Shown: positions 34,001 through 44,608 of the stretch, in pieces
Numbering within the stretch: the first letter of the stretch is position 1
Layout: every line of letters starts with the position of its first letter
Assembly: GCA_003971905.1 (NCBI GenBank)
Contig: RSEE01000022.1
Span: 434,001 to 498,000, forward strand
DNA from: Moniliella sp. 'wahieum'
Lineage: Eukaryota; Basidiomycota; Moniliellomycetes; Moniliellales; Moniliellaceae
Direction of reading: 5' to 3'
DNA length: 64,000 nucleotides
Made by a program: the position numbers and the translations under genes
Notes under the pieces: generated by a model
What the model saw: only the letters and a program-made list of their open reading frames with translations
Told to the model about the DNA's origin: nothing
The model's database searches: none

Positions 34001-35135
34001 TTATACCGTGGGGCACACTAAGCAACCAGTCACTACCAAACCTGGCCTGCCTGACCACCCGCAGAAAGGAAAGACAGAAGTCAGAAAATAGTGGAGCTCC
34101 TAGGCCTGAGGAGGGGCTAAAAGCGCGCTGCTGTTGAAAGGACCATGGTGCCTTCTTGTCCAGCAAACGCAAGACGACAGACCACACTCTGTGACTTAAC
34201 AATGAACACATCATGCCGATCACATGTGTCCTGCGTCCCTTATTGTCCACCGTGTCAGACCAACATGCAACAAGGCCTGGGTGCAGTACATGTTGGACCC
34301 GTATCATATACCAGCGCTATCGGCGCTACTGACGCTCAGCAAAACTCCGAGCCACGAACAGACAACAAAGCGCTAGGCCACAGGGGGCACAGGGACCACC
34401 CTAGGCCACCCTGGATCACCCCAGACTATATACTTTACATAGTGAGTGAGTCTTAGCGTTCAGGCGCTCAGTAAAAGGTTGGCTGTGGGCTAGGGTCACC
34501 GGTCACCGGTCACCGGTCAGGCCCTCAACAGGTGCTGAAACTGGCCTAAGCTCATCCGCATCCTATACGCCAGAGCACGGCTGCTCCCCTTCAGACAACA
34601 GGGCCTCATCCATTGACATTGAATATTGACTGTCCGCAACCACCGGCTTGATTCGCTATAGGCGCTGTGACCGTGACGCGTGACGCCCGATGCATGACAT
34701 ATGACCCCAATGGCCCTTTCTGACGCGTATAGTCTATGGCCTAGGCGCCGGTGGCCCCGGCCGACGCCCATGGTGAGTGGACGAGGTCGAGTGGGGTATT
34801 GGGATCCAAGATCGATCTGAGAGGCAATCGAAATGATTAACGACCCCTGGAGGTTGGGGGGGGGGCTAGGCCTGAATCTCTGGCCCCACGCGTGACCGTC
34901 ACGTTCAGCTTTATAGGCTTTAGGCCCCTTAAGCCTTAGACCCCTTAGACGCCTTGGGTCTTAGGCTCCTGGATCGTGAATTGCGTGGCAGGGGAGGGTA
35001 GCACAGGCGCGTGCAGTGGCAGGTTTAAGCACGTCCGCGTGTTGAGTGCATTGATTATTGAGCACCAAGCACCGCATGTGTTGGGTACTGAGTTTTTCCT
35101 CGGTGGACCCGGGCGCGTACGAAGGACAGGGGTGC
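31048..35135. other. 4-kb gene-free region rich in short palindromic repeats
   Basis: No gene recognised in any frame. Patches include GATCTGAGATCTGATC units (31677-31712), GAAGCTTGAAGC-like units (31736-31800), polypyrimidine CTTCC runs (32493-32571), CTGAGTACTGAGT units (33075-33125), ATCGATCATCGATCA and CATGCATCATGCATCATG (33698-33830), and CCGGTCACCGGTCAC (34497-34518). The Ty3-type element inserted at its right end. Confidence 0.5.
32493..32571. repeat. Polypyrimidine CTTCC/CTCTCC microsatellite
   Basis: About 80 bases made almost only of C and T on the plus strand, in variable CTTCC, CCTTC and CTCTCC units. Confidence 0.85.
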
Positions 35136-35140
35136 GGCCG
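35136..35140. repeat. Target-site duplication of the Ty3-type element, left (GGCCG)
   Basis: Repeated at 40829-40833 directly outside the other LTR. Confidence 0.9.
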
Positions 35141-35319
35141 TGTAACAGTCGGGGCTAAACGAGGGAGACCAAGGTCCTGTCAGAGGCGGGGGGAAAGGCA
35201 AGATCGTTCGTGGGAGGAAACAGAAGGCATCAGGCAGAGAACAGAAGCAAAAGGGAAGGGAAGAGCGAGAGACACAGGATGCGGAATTGGAAATTGGAGC
35301 GAGCTTAGTCATTCGGACA
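35141..35319 (-). repeat. 3' LTR of the Ty3-type element (179 bp)
   Basis: TGTAACAGTC...ATTCGGACA on the plus strand. Compared with the other LTR it lacks TG before the final ACA and has one extra G and one extra G/A in two homopolymer runs. No substitutions noticed. Confidence 0.92.
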
Positions 35320-35335
35320 TTGCCCCTTTCAGACC

Positions 35336-38300
35336 TCACCTCCCGGCTTCGGAGGAGGCGGGCAAGGGCAATGCGACGGGAGCGGGAAACAGCTTGTCGG
35401 GGTACATCGCATGGAAACGAACCACCGGGTCGGCGTCGTGGGACATGTCCGCGGCTGGCACCCACTCCCGCTCGTGGACCGGGTAGCCTCGGAAATGGAC
35501 AAAGTACTCGAGACGTCCACCGCGACCCTTACGGCGGGAGTCAAGAACCTCTTGGACCTCGTGATGAACCGCCCCATCGTCGGCATACTCGGGAAGGGGG
35601 GGAGGGGGCTCGACCAAGCGGTTAGAGACCTCGTCGCCTGGGCTATAGGCGCGCAACCGGGAGACGTGGAACGCATCGTGAATGTGAAGCCAATCAGGCA
35701 AGCGAACCTGGTACGCAGCACGTCCGACAGCACGGACAATGGGAAAGGGACCAAGGTAGCGATAATCCAACCCGTCGGAGGGACGTTGGGTGGAGAAGTA
35801 GCCATCGCGCCGAACCAAAACCGGTTGATCAACTTCAAAGGTGTCGGCCTCGGTGCGATGCTGATCAGCGTAGTGCCGATACCGCTCCTGGGCAGCGGCC
35901 AGCGTCTTCGAGCTACGGCCTGGGCCGAGCGGAGGCCCTCGAGGTACGATGCAGCGTCCGGCACGGCCGACGACGCAGCCGCCAACTCACCACGGGGCGA
36001 GTAGCCATACGTAAGGAAAAAGGGGGACGCGCCTGTGCTGGAGTGGGGAGAAGAGTTGTAAGCAAACTCGGCCGTGGGAAGAAGATCAATCCAGTTTGAC
36101 TGCTGCTCATCCAGGTAGCAACGAAGGTACTGCTCGAGCACCTGGTTCACTCTCTCCGTCTGCCCGTCCGATTGGGGGTGATACGCCGTGCTGAGGCTCG
36201 AGTGGATGCCCAAGTCACTGCACAGGGCCCTCCAAAGTGGCTCGTAAAGGTAGGACCACGGTCGCTGACCAAGTCGCGCGGCAACCCATGGTAGCGGAAA
36301 ACGTGGTGAACAAACTGGTGGGCAAGCCGCGGCGCCGTGTCCGTTGTGTGGGCAGGAATGAAATGCGCCATCTTAGTGAACCTGTCCACCACGACCAAGA
36401 TGGCATCGAACCCCTTCGAGGGTGGAAGCTGGGTGATGTGATCCATCGTTAAATGAGTCCACGGGCCTTGAGGTGGGGCCAAGGGTTGAAGCAAGCCAGC
36501 GGGAGGACGCCGCGGCACTTTGGTCCGCTGACAACGGTCGCAAGAGCGCACATATGCCCACACGTCGGCCGACAGGCGGGGCCACCAATACTGCGACCGC
36601 ACACGCAACCGAGTCTTGTCCCGCCCTTCGTGTCCTGCCAGCGCGGAGTCGTGGGCCTGAAAAGAACAGCCGCGCGGAGAGGGGCATCGGGGGGGACATA
36701 GATCTGCTCCCCATGCCACAGGAGGCCATCGCGAACGGTAAGAGCATGAGGGGGGGGTCGCGGGGAGATCGCAACGGCCCAACGGGGGTCGCGGGGCACC
36801 AAGTCGCGGATGCGCTGCTGGATCTCGTCGGCCGACAAGCGCGCCACCAACGGCGCGTCGGGCTGAGTGGACATGAGCTCGAGCACAGCAGCCGAACGCT
36901 CAGAGACAGGCTCCAGCAGGGTCTGGGGGCAGCCTCGGCAGGGCGAGAGCCGATGAAAGATCGGGGCGACGGGACAAGCCATCAGCGGCAGCATTCTTCG
37001 TCCCGGAGCGATACACCATGAGTAACCGGTAGGGCGACAAGGTCTGACGCCACCGGCCTGCCGGCGGTTCAGGAGGCGCGGCCGGCGGAAGGTAGCGATC
37101 GCCTCGTGGTCCGTAAGCACCTGGACCGTATCGACGCTCTCAACATAGTGGCGCCACACTTCGACGGCCGCCACAATGGCAAGCACCTCCTTCTCAGACG
37201 TGGTATAGTTGAGTTCGGCTGCGACAAGCTTGCGGGAATGGAAGGCGACAGGCCGCCAACGACCATGTTCGTCCTGCTGGGCCAGCACGGCACCCAAGGC
37301 GGCATCCGATGCGTCAGTCTCAATGCGGAGTGGCCGACTGGGGTCAAAATGGCAAATGACATGGGGAGAAGCGAAGGCCCTCTTGAGGTCGTCGAAGGCG
37401 CTTTGGCAGGCAGGCGGCCAATCAAACCGCTGTGTCTTGCGGGTGAGGTCGGAAAGGGGTGCCGAAATGCGGGCATAGGAGCGAATGAAGTGGCGATAGT
37501 AATTGGCAAACCCAAGGAACACCTGAACTTGGCGACTGGTCTTGGGCGTCGGCCATGCTTTGATCGCTTCCACCTTAGCAGGATCCATTCCGATCCCCGT
37601 GGGCGAAACGACATAGCCCAAATACTCAGTCTGGGATGTGTGGAACTGGCACTTGTCCGGATTAAGGTAAAGCCTTGCGCGCTGCAGACGCCGCAACACC
37701 TCGGCAACACGCTCCTCGTGTGCCTTCTCGTCCGACGAGAATACCAAGATATCGTCCAATATGCCAGCACCGAGACGTCGAGGAGGTCCCGGAGGAGATC
37801 ATTCATTATGGCTTGGAAGTGGCGGGCGCGTTACAGAGACCGAACGGCATGACGAGCGACTCAAAGTGACCATACCGGGTACGAAAAGCCGTCTTGTACT
37901 CATCGCCCTCCTTGACCCTCAAAAGGTTGTACGCCCCACGGAGGTCAAGCTTGGTAAAACGCGAGCCCCGGACAAGCGATCGAGCGAGTCACTAATCAAG
38001 GGGAGGGCCATACGATTCTTGATGGTAATGGAGTTGAGAGCACGATAGTCTACACACAGTCGGAGCGAGCCATCCTTCTTCTTAACAAAGAGAACACCCG
38101 CCCCAAACGGCGATTTAGACGGGCGAATGAACCCAGAGGCCAAATTTTCGTCAATCCAACGGCCCAGGGCATCCATCTCGCCCGTAGAGAGGGGATAGAG
38201 ACGAGTGAAGGTGGGAGTAGCGCCGGGCACGAGGTCGATCGAATGGTCGGCCGCACGATGGGTGGGAAGCGTCTTGGCGCCAGACTTGGAGAAGGCATCA

Positions 38301-39430
38301 AGATAGGCATGGTAGCGGGTAGGCACCGTTTTCCGGACGTGGTCGACATACTCCGGGGTGTCAAACTCGTCAGGGAACACTGGCTCTGGACCCTCTGCAA
38401 CGGAAACAGACGAAATGACCAAAGCTGGTCACTGGGACGGGCAACGCATACCTCGGTGTGGGGATCGGCGGCCACCTCTCCTTCAAACTGTTCCAAGGAA
38501 AGGAGGTCAATCGGCACGCTAGGGGGAAGGGAGGACTGGGGGGTGGTACCGGAGGGTGAGGAGCGAAGACGCGTACCTTGGGGAGGGGGGGACTGGTTTG
38601 AAGGTGGAGGCACAGACTGGTACGGAAGCTGAGAGGGGACTGCGGCGGATGTGGGGGAGGGGGGAACTGGTTGGGGAGATGCTGGTGCTGGTGCTGGTGC
38701 TGGTGCTGGTGCTGGTGCTGGTGCTGGTGCTGGTGCTGGTGCTGGTGCTGGTGCTGGTGCTGGTGCTGGTGCTGGTGCTGGTGCTGGTGCGGGGGCGGGT
38801 GCTGGTGCTGGTGCTGGGGTTGGGGTTGGCAATGCTCGCGGCACTGCGGTTTGTCGAAATGCAAAGTGTGCGAGGGGTAGTCGGTGGAAGGGTTGTGGGC
38901 CTCGAGAAAGGGGAGGCCAAGAATCAAGGGATGGTGGAGGGAGGTGAGGAAAAATTCCTCGGTCGACACATGCGAGCCGACCGCGACGGATGCCTCCACC
39001 GCCCGGGTCACCAGACCCGAAGAGATGGGGCGTCCGTCAACTACGCGGACTGACAAGGGCGACTCCAGCGGATGGGCAAGCAGGCCGTGTCGGTGAGCGA
39101 AGACACGATCCAAAAGACGCTGTTGGCACCAGAGTCAATCAGGGCAAGAACCGGGATCGGAGCTGGGGACGGGGACGAGGACGAAGAACCAGGGCGCAAG
39201 TGAACAAGTACCGTGAAAGAACCAGGCGAAGGCCGACTGGGCCCGACGGCCGCCTCAGACAGCACCAGCCGTGGAGGAGTCGGACTGTTGAGGCGGGGGC
39301 GAGCTGGCAAGCGGGCAGCGGGCGATGCGGTGGTCACGGGAGCCGCAACAGTAGCAGGATCCTTCCGCCCTGCGCTCCCGATATCGTGCTGCTCTCTCTG
39401 TGGCCTGCGCCTCGGCTGCGCTAAGGTCCA
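35336..39430 (-). CDS. Pol polyprotein: zinc knuckle, protease, RT, RNase H, integrase, chromodomain
   Basis: From the right: CCHC knuckle [14 protein letters not shown] (39315-39357), protease active site ALIDSGANS (~39140) and [14 protein letters not shown] (~38915), then a (His-Gln)n linker. RT follows with [31 protein letters not shown] and a YLDD box that needs one lost T (~37757). RNase H is marked by [16 protein letters not shown] and [10 protein letters not shown]. Integrase has HEGRDKT and [14 protein letters not shown] (HHCC), with the DDE acids in TMDHI, VSDRG and GQTERVN. The chromodomain is [22 protein letters not shown], stop at 35336. Several single-base breaks split it. The Gag-Pol boundary near 39488 shows in-frame TAG codons, so Pol may need frameshift or readthrough, or this too is an error. 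Confidence 0.88.
38681..38817 (-). repeat. (CTGGTG)n microsatellite coding His-Gln repeats in Pol
   Basis: About 18 perfect hexamer units (38681-38790) then interrupted units. In the protease frame the minus strand reads alternating His and Gln, between the ILG block of protease and RT. It is unstable and likely varies between copies. Confidence 0.9.
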
Positions 39431-39487
39431 TGGGCTCGGGTTCAGCGCCGAAAAAACTGGCTCCCGCTCGGAGCCTGAGAAGCCCTA

Positions 39488-40610
39488 CTAACGCGCGCGC
39501 ATACCCAACGTCTGGGACTCGTCGATATCGATGGCCGCAGTGCGCAGCTGCTCAAACGACAGCCGATTGACGTGTGTAGACTCACCACGAGCAGCAAGCC
39601 CGTCTCGCACCTTGGGTTTCAGCCCATACAGAAAGTCCCAATAGTACTGCTCATGAGGGGCATTGGGGCTCCAGCATCGCAGCAGACGCACAAATTGAGC
39701 GGCATAGTCGGCAGCCGACCCGGTCTGAGTGAGCGCCCGATACTCCACATACGCTGACTGCTGCGGGTTACGTTCACCCCATTCCGTCAAAAACGCAGTC
39801 CGAAAGGCAGGCCACGACTGGAGGTCAGGGGAGGTGCGCTGAGCCAACGGCAGTTCGGGCTCCGACCCGTACTGCCGGAGCCACCGAAGCGCCTCGCCTT
39901 GCATCAATCCCATGAACCGGTCAATCTTCTCCGCATCGTCGACGTGGCGACCGAGGGCGACGCGGGCGTAGATCTCAAAGGAAGTAACGACCTCTTCAGC
40001 CGAGATGCGGTCACTCTTGCTGGGGTGAGCACTGGAGGACGGACGGAAATGGACAGGCTCGAACATCTTGAGGTCGCGAGACGCGGGTGCCGGCTGGGAC
40101 GGGGCGCTCTCGGAGGCGGAAAGGGCGGGGCCTTGCACGTTGGCGGAACCACCGCTAGCAGCAGCGCGCGCTTGCTCTGCCGTCTGTGAGAGCTGCAGCA
40201 TCTCAACAGCCGCTGCAGCCTCCGCCCGTTTCTCCTCCAGCATGGCCTCCCGCCGGAACTGAGTGTGGGCGCGATCGACTCGAATCTTCTCGGCCTCGTG
40301 GCATTGTCGTCGCGAATCTTCTCGGCCTCGTAGGCCCGTTCCTCGCGGAGCTTCTCCGTCTGCAGCCGACGAGCCGCGCGAGCATCATTCAACTCGTCCA
40401 GCGCGATTGCAGAAGCGGGGGGTCCAGCCATGGAAGATGGGTCTTGGGCCATCGGAGCGGCGGGGGTGTACCATTCTGCCTCCTCGCACCGCCAGCACCG
40501 CCGCCATCGCCGCCATCATCCGAGGCATCCAATGCGTAACGGCCACTGCGGCGCACGGGGGGGTTACTGGTAGGGTTGCTGAGATTCTGCTGGTCGGGGG
40601 TCGCGGACAT
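39488..40610 (-). CDS. Gag-like capsid protein of the Ty3-type element
   Basis: ATG 40610 (MSATPDQQNLSNPTS) begins 40 bases inside the 5' LTR edge. A helical charged region follows (ARRLQTEKLREERAYEAEK and an Ala-rich coiled coil), then the Ty3 Gag core with GLMQGEALRWLRQYGSEPEL, WPAFRTAFLTEWGERNPQQ and AADYAAQFVRLLRCWSPNAP. The core ends IDIDESQTLGMRAR at a TAG. Two frame changes (near 40430 and 40230) join the three parts. The nucleocapsid knuckle lies just downstream in the Pol frame. Confidence 0.8.
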
Positions 40611-40649
40611 CTTGGTCGGGCTCGTCTGATTGGGGTTGACGAACGATAA

Positions 40650-40828
40650 TGTAACAGTCGGGGCTAAACGAGGGAGACCAAGGTCCTGTCAGAGGCGGGG
40701 GAAAGGCAAGATCGTTCGTGGGAGGAAACAGAAGGCATCAGGCAGAGAACAGAAGCAAAAGGAAGGGAAGAGCGAGAGACACAGGATGCGGAATTGGAAA
40801 TTGGAGCGAGCTTAGTCATTCGGTGACA
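40650..40828 (-). repeat. 5' LTR of the Ty3-type element (179 bp)
   Basis: TGTAACAGTC...TTCGGTGACA, TG...CA ends, followed by the GGCCG target-site copy at 40829-40833. Confidence 0.92.
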
Positions 40829-40833
40829 GGCCG
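40829..40833. repeat. Target-site duplication of the Ty3-type element, right (GGCCG)
   Basis: Matches 35136-35140. Confidence 0.9.
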
Positions 40834-41801
40834 CGTGCGCGTCCCAGGGGAAACGTCACACGTCACACGTCACACGTCACACGTCGTTGCATCACGTGTC
40901 ACACGTCACGCGTCACATTGAATATTGAATGTCTAGCGTGATACGATACAAGCTGCCTGCGGCATATGTTGCTGTATGTGCCCATCCATGCGTCCGGCGC
41001 TCACGCACCGCTAAAATACACACGCCCATTCGCCTGCCGACCGGCGCCCCCTCCTGTTCCCCACCCCCTCTGCCCTTTGATTTGGCTCTTGCTCGTGGCC
41101 TGGCTTCCTGCTACCACCACCACCCTTCCCCGTCGCCCAATCTTTCGCAACCAGACGCCTCCCGTGCCTATATCCGAGCGCTAATCTCGACTTCCGCCTC
41201 CGGCCCGAATTTCCAATTGCAGCCACCAGCAGCGGCACGCAAGAGTCTCCTCCCTTGCCTACGAGCTGCCGCGGCCTGTGTCCTCTTTCGGTCCGTTGCC
41301 GGTTCCTTGGCGTTGCCCATATTGCACTTGCTCGCCGGCGCTTGCACGTCCTCCCGCTCAGCGCTCACTCGCTCGTCACGGCGCCCCTCTCCACGTCGCG
41401 CACTCCCTACTGTTGTTACTCGACTTCCAGGGCCCATTTGTGCTCAGCCTGAGCGCTCACCCTTTCTGCTCACGACACGCCGTATCTCCGTCGCGCCACC
41501 TAAACTGTGCGCTACCCGCGGTTACCACTACTAGTCGCCCAGTCCCCATCGCCCTTTGCCGGCCATACTAAGTAAGGTTGCGACTGAGCCCACCTTGTTA
41601 TCCCGTGGGCCTCCACACACCTCACCCGCCTCTTCCCTGTGTCGGAATCAAACTATATCTCGTTGCTCGTTCCATATCGCGCCTGCAACCACGCCCGCGC
41701 CCACATTTACGCACCTGACCACGACCACGACCACGTCCACGACTACACTCACGCCGACCCCACCTCACCCTTCTCGCCCCCTCTCCGTTGCTCTTTAAAC
41801 C
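40834..41801. promoter_or_regulatory. Promoter region of the cyclin gene
   Basis: A tandem CACACGT patch (40856-40915), then long C/T-rich, purine-poor sequence to the ATG, as in many fungal promoters and leaders. An open frame at 40929-41534 is C/T-driven and has no motif. Confidence 0.5.
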
Positions 41802-42645
41802 ATGACGACCTCGACTAAGACTTTTACGAAATCCGCGCGTTCTTCCACCATCTCCACGCGATCCCGTTCCACCTCGTCCATTGAACCACCTCCTCCCTCG
41901 ACGTCGATGGAACGACCACAAGCGATGCATGTCAGTCCCCCCGCTGGTCGGAGCGAACTCTATGGCTATGCCCCTCTGGCGTACCTGTGTGAAGAAGTGG
42001 TTCTTCGTCTCTTTGCCTGTCCGACTACCTCCTATTCTGCCCGACGGTCACGATCAAGTACCTTGTCTATGCTTCCGTCGGTGCCGTTGATCGAGTTTAT
42101 TGCGTATGCGTTGCATCGTACACAACTACCCCTGTTGGTTATTTACCATGCGCTTTACCTATTGCGTCGTCTCAAGCACCGCTTTCCCTTTTCGCGTGGC
42201 AGCTGCGGCCATCGCCTCTTCATCTCTGCTCTGATACTGGCAAGCAAGTCGATGTGCGACGATACGTACTCCAACCAGTCCTGGACCACGTGTCGCACGG
42301 ATTCTTTACCTTGCGCGATATCAACACGATGGAGAAAGAACTGTTTGCCTTTCTCAACTACCGCGTCAACGTGCGGGCAGAACAGCTACTTTCCTTTGCT
42401 CACCTACTCGAAGCAGGCCAGCTGGACCGTGCCCTTCTGCCCCCGGACGAACTGGAATTGCAAAAGAGCGAACGGGAAACCAATATCCCCACCCCGTGCC
42501 GCTATTACCCTTCTCCTCTTCCTCCCCCTGCACCTTGCCCGATTCGGCAGCTCACTCCTATCGATCCACGCCACCGTCTTCAGTGGATTCTGATTTAGAA
42601 CCCGAGTGGGCGCCTTGTTATTTTCTAATCGACCCTCAGGCCTGA
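41802..42645 (+). CDS. Cyclin of the Pho80/Pcl type
   Basis: Partner of a Pho85-like cyclin-dependent kinase. After a Ser/Thr-rich leader (MTTSTKTFTKSARSSTIST), the cyclin box reads LIEFIAYALHRTQLPLLVIY, HALYLLRRLKHRFPFSRGS, CGHRLFISALILASKSMCD, DTYSNQSWT, VSHGFFTLRDINTMEKELFA, FLNYRVNVRAEQLLSFAHL. This follows the Pcl pattern of helices H1 to H5, with the conserved LASK and NxxW. One base is lost in the C run at SWT/HVSHG (~42290), and a second break is likely near 42490. The Ser-rich tail then ends CYFLIDPQA at the TGA 42643-42645; without the second break the frame stops at 42598. With two bases restored the length is exactly 282 codons. Homologues act in cell-cycle start and polarity, or in phosphate signalling. 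Confidence 0.82.
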
Positions 42646-44608
42646 GCCTCAGGCTCTGAGGCCTGACCGTTGCTTGTGCTTGTTTGCGTCCGAATTGCAT
42701 CCACGATATATGATCTTACGGGTTCCCATCAATTTCTCTAGTCGATTGCCCCTGGAGCGAGGTTTCTTTCGGTAGTAGCTGTTGTAGTCAGGCCAAAATG
42801 GTTGAACGGGCTGGAAGGCTTGGCCCTTCAGCTGTGGGAAGCTTAAAACTGTGTTGAGAAGAGTACTTGGTACAGACAGTAAATCTCCGACCTAGTATAC
42901 TCCACATCAGGTTTCAGTCCCTCAGGCCTCAGGCCCTTCAAAAGGCCATCTCAGATCTCAGGCCGCCTTATGCATTACGAGGCGTAACGCGTAAGGCCGG
43001 GCGTAAGGCTGTAATGCTTTATGCCTTAAGGGCACTCAGTACTGAGTGGTCTTAGAGCTTAATACCCCACTCCGTCCAGCTATTAATTAGTCAACATTCA
43101 TGTTGTGTGTCTGCGCGATCGCATAATTGGATCGATTATCGATATCGATTAAATGTTCGTGCAGAATCATATGATGGTCCACCATCCCCAACACAACCAG
43201 GCGTTGCTCTCCTGCGGCCGCACAAGTGGCGCTGATGAGCTCATGCATGGCATGATGGGCCGCTCACGCGCGTATGGCTCTTTTGGCGATGTTCTCCATC
43301 CCCATTGTTGGCACGGGTGCGCTTGCCCCATATTTCAATGACGATGCGACTCGAAGGCCCTTCCAGAAGGCGTCGCTTGCTGCCCCCAACACAACCCTTC
43401 CACTCAAAGGCTCTAAACCAAAAGGATATGATCAACCGACATTGGACGTGCCCCTGAAGGACACGGAGTTTGAAAGATTGACGTTCATGACTATCCGTCC
43501 AAGGTTACTAGTTACTAGTTACTAGTTACTAGTTACTACAATAGTTGCTAGTACTAGCTAGTTCTGAATAGTATCGCTTTAGTTCACTAGCTTCTCACTG
43601 GTCACTTTTGACTCCTAGCTTCCGAGAATATATTCCCTCAAGTACTTAGTGACTCTGCCGGGCGCTCAACCAGCGCCTTCGAGCCCTGCCTTTTCTTTGG
43701 GGAGGAGGAGGGCAGGGTGTATGGGGTGTGTGGAATCGATAATCGATAAACAGGAGTGCAAAAGTGAGCTATGGTAATAGTAACCTGTAACAGTATACTA
43801 TAACGCACGCACGCGTTGCCATGATCTCGTACGATCGTAGCCGCTGCCGCAGGGGATGATCATGTTTTCAATCCCCAGGCATAGTCTTGGAGCTTGAAGC
43901 TAGTGGAGCTTTTAAAGTTGACGTTCGGCTCACTTTTCAGGCGTTGAGCTTCTCGAAAACGTATATAGTACGTTGATGAGCTCAAGGAACTCAACGTCAT
44001 TAATCATTGTAGCAGTGTCAAACATGTCAACCTTGAAGCTTGAAAAGCTTTCAAGCTTGAACGTCTTCAACGTTGAAACGTTGAACGTACGTCTCTACTT
44101 GTATTCATGGCGTTCGTTCTTTGGATGCATCAGATCTCACAGGTCGGCAAGTATCCGTACATATCTTCTCGATGAAAGTTGCCACCTCATTTACTCTCCT
44201 CGCTCTCACGAGTGTGGTACACCACATACCTCGGGCCGCCAGAATTACTCTCTCTCTGCGAGGCTCAATTTCGTTGAGATGAAAGTATTGCCAAATCAAG
44301 ATACTAGGACTTGCAGTCAGATTCCAGAGCCACTCCACTCTGGGCTCGGCTACTCATGCACTTTGTTGGATTCAACCTCGACATCCCCTGGGGCGTCCAA
44401 AGTAAATCCACCGTGCGCCTCGCCCATCTTTATACCTTCCCCGTCCTGGTTGCAGCAGCCACGACAAGGATACAAAAAAGTGCACATTTGCCAACCACAG
44501 TGAATAGGCTGGCCTGGAGACAAGAGGGGCACGAGCCAGCCCATCCTGACTCGCCCTCGTGATAGAGGGAGATAAGTTCGATAAGTGGGCTTGAAACAGG
44601 TACACGAA
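42646..44608. other. Intergenic, rich in palindromic repeats
   Basis: CAGGCCTGAGCCTCAGG-type units (42636-42665, 42920-42965), CGATTATCGATATCGATTA (43132-43150), tandem GTTACTA units with CTAG palindromes (43504-43562), and AAGCTTGAAAAGCTTTCAAGCTTGAACG (44034-44090). Short frames near 43274-43525 show no motif. Confidence 0.5.
43504..43540. repeat. 7-bp tandem repeat (TTACTAG)n
   Basis: Five direct copies of TTACTAG. The unit contains the ACTAGT palindrome when joined. Confidence 0.85.

Larger units (their letters stand above)
35141..40828 (-). mobile_element. Ty3/gypsy chromovirus-type LTR retrotransposon, 5.7 kb
   Basis: Complete element on the minus strand. Order from the right: 5' LTR (40650-40828), Gag, CCHC knuckle, aspartic protease, reverse transcriptase, RNase H, integrase, chromodomain, 3' LTR (35141-35319), with a GGCCG target-site duplication on both sides. 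The PR-RT-RH-IN order with a C-terminal chromodomain defines the chromovirus branch of Metaviridae. A purine tract (revcomp of 35320-35334, including AAAGGGG) adjoins the 3' LTR. The LTRs differ only by small indels, so insertion looks recent and the element may be active. The open frames are interrupted by one-base losses of the same kind as in host genes, so coding decay cannot be inferred from them. Confidence 0.95.

Noticed and set aside
38050-38844. Long Pro-Ala open frame across the hexanucleotide repeat
   Set aside because: Shadow of the Pol frame. The protease motif [12 protein letters not shown] continues into the His-Gln frame instead.
40929-41534. 201-codon plus-strand open frame beside the Ty3-type LTR
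   Set aside because: Driven by C/T-rich promoter sequence of the cyclin gene. No conserved motif and poor start context.
43274-43525. Short frame MALLAMFSIPIVGTG...
   Set aside because: Runs into a tandem ACTAGT repeat, has no homology I can recognise, and the reverse strand is also open.
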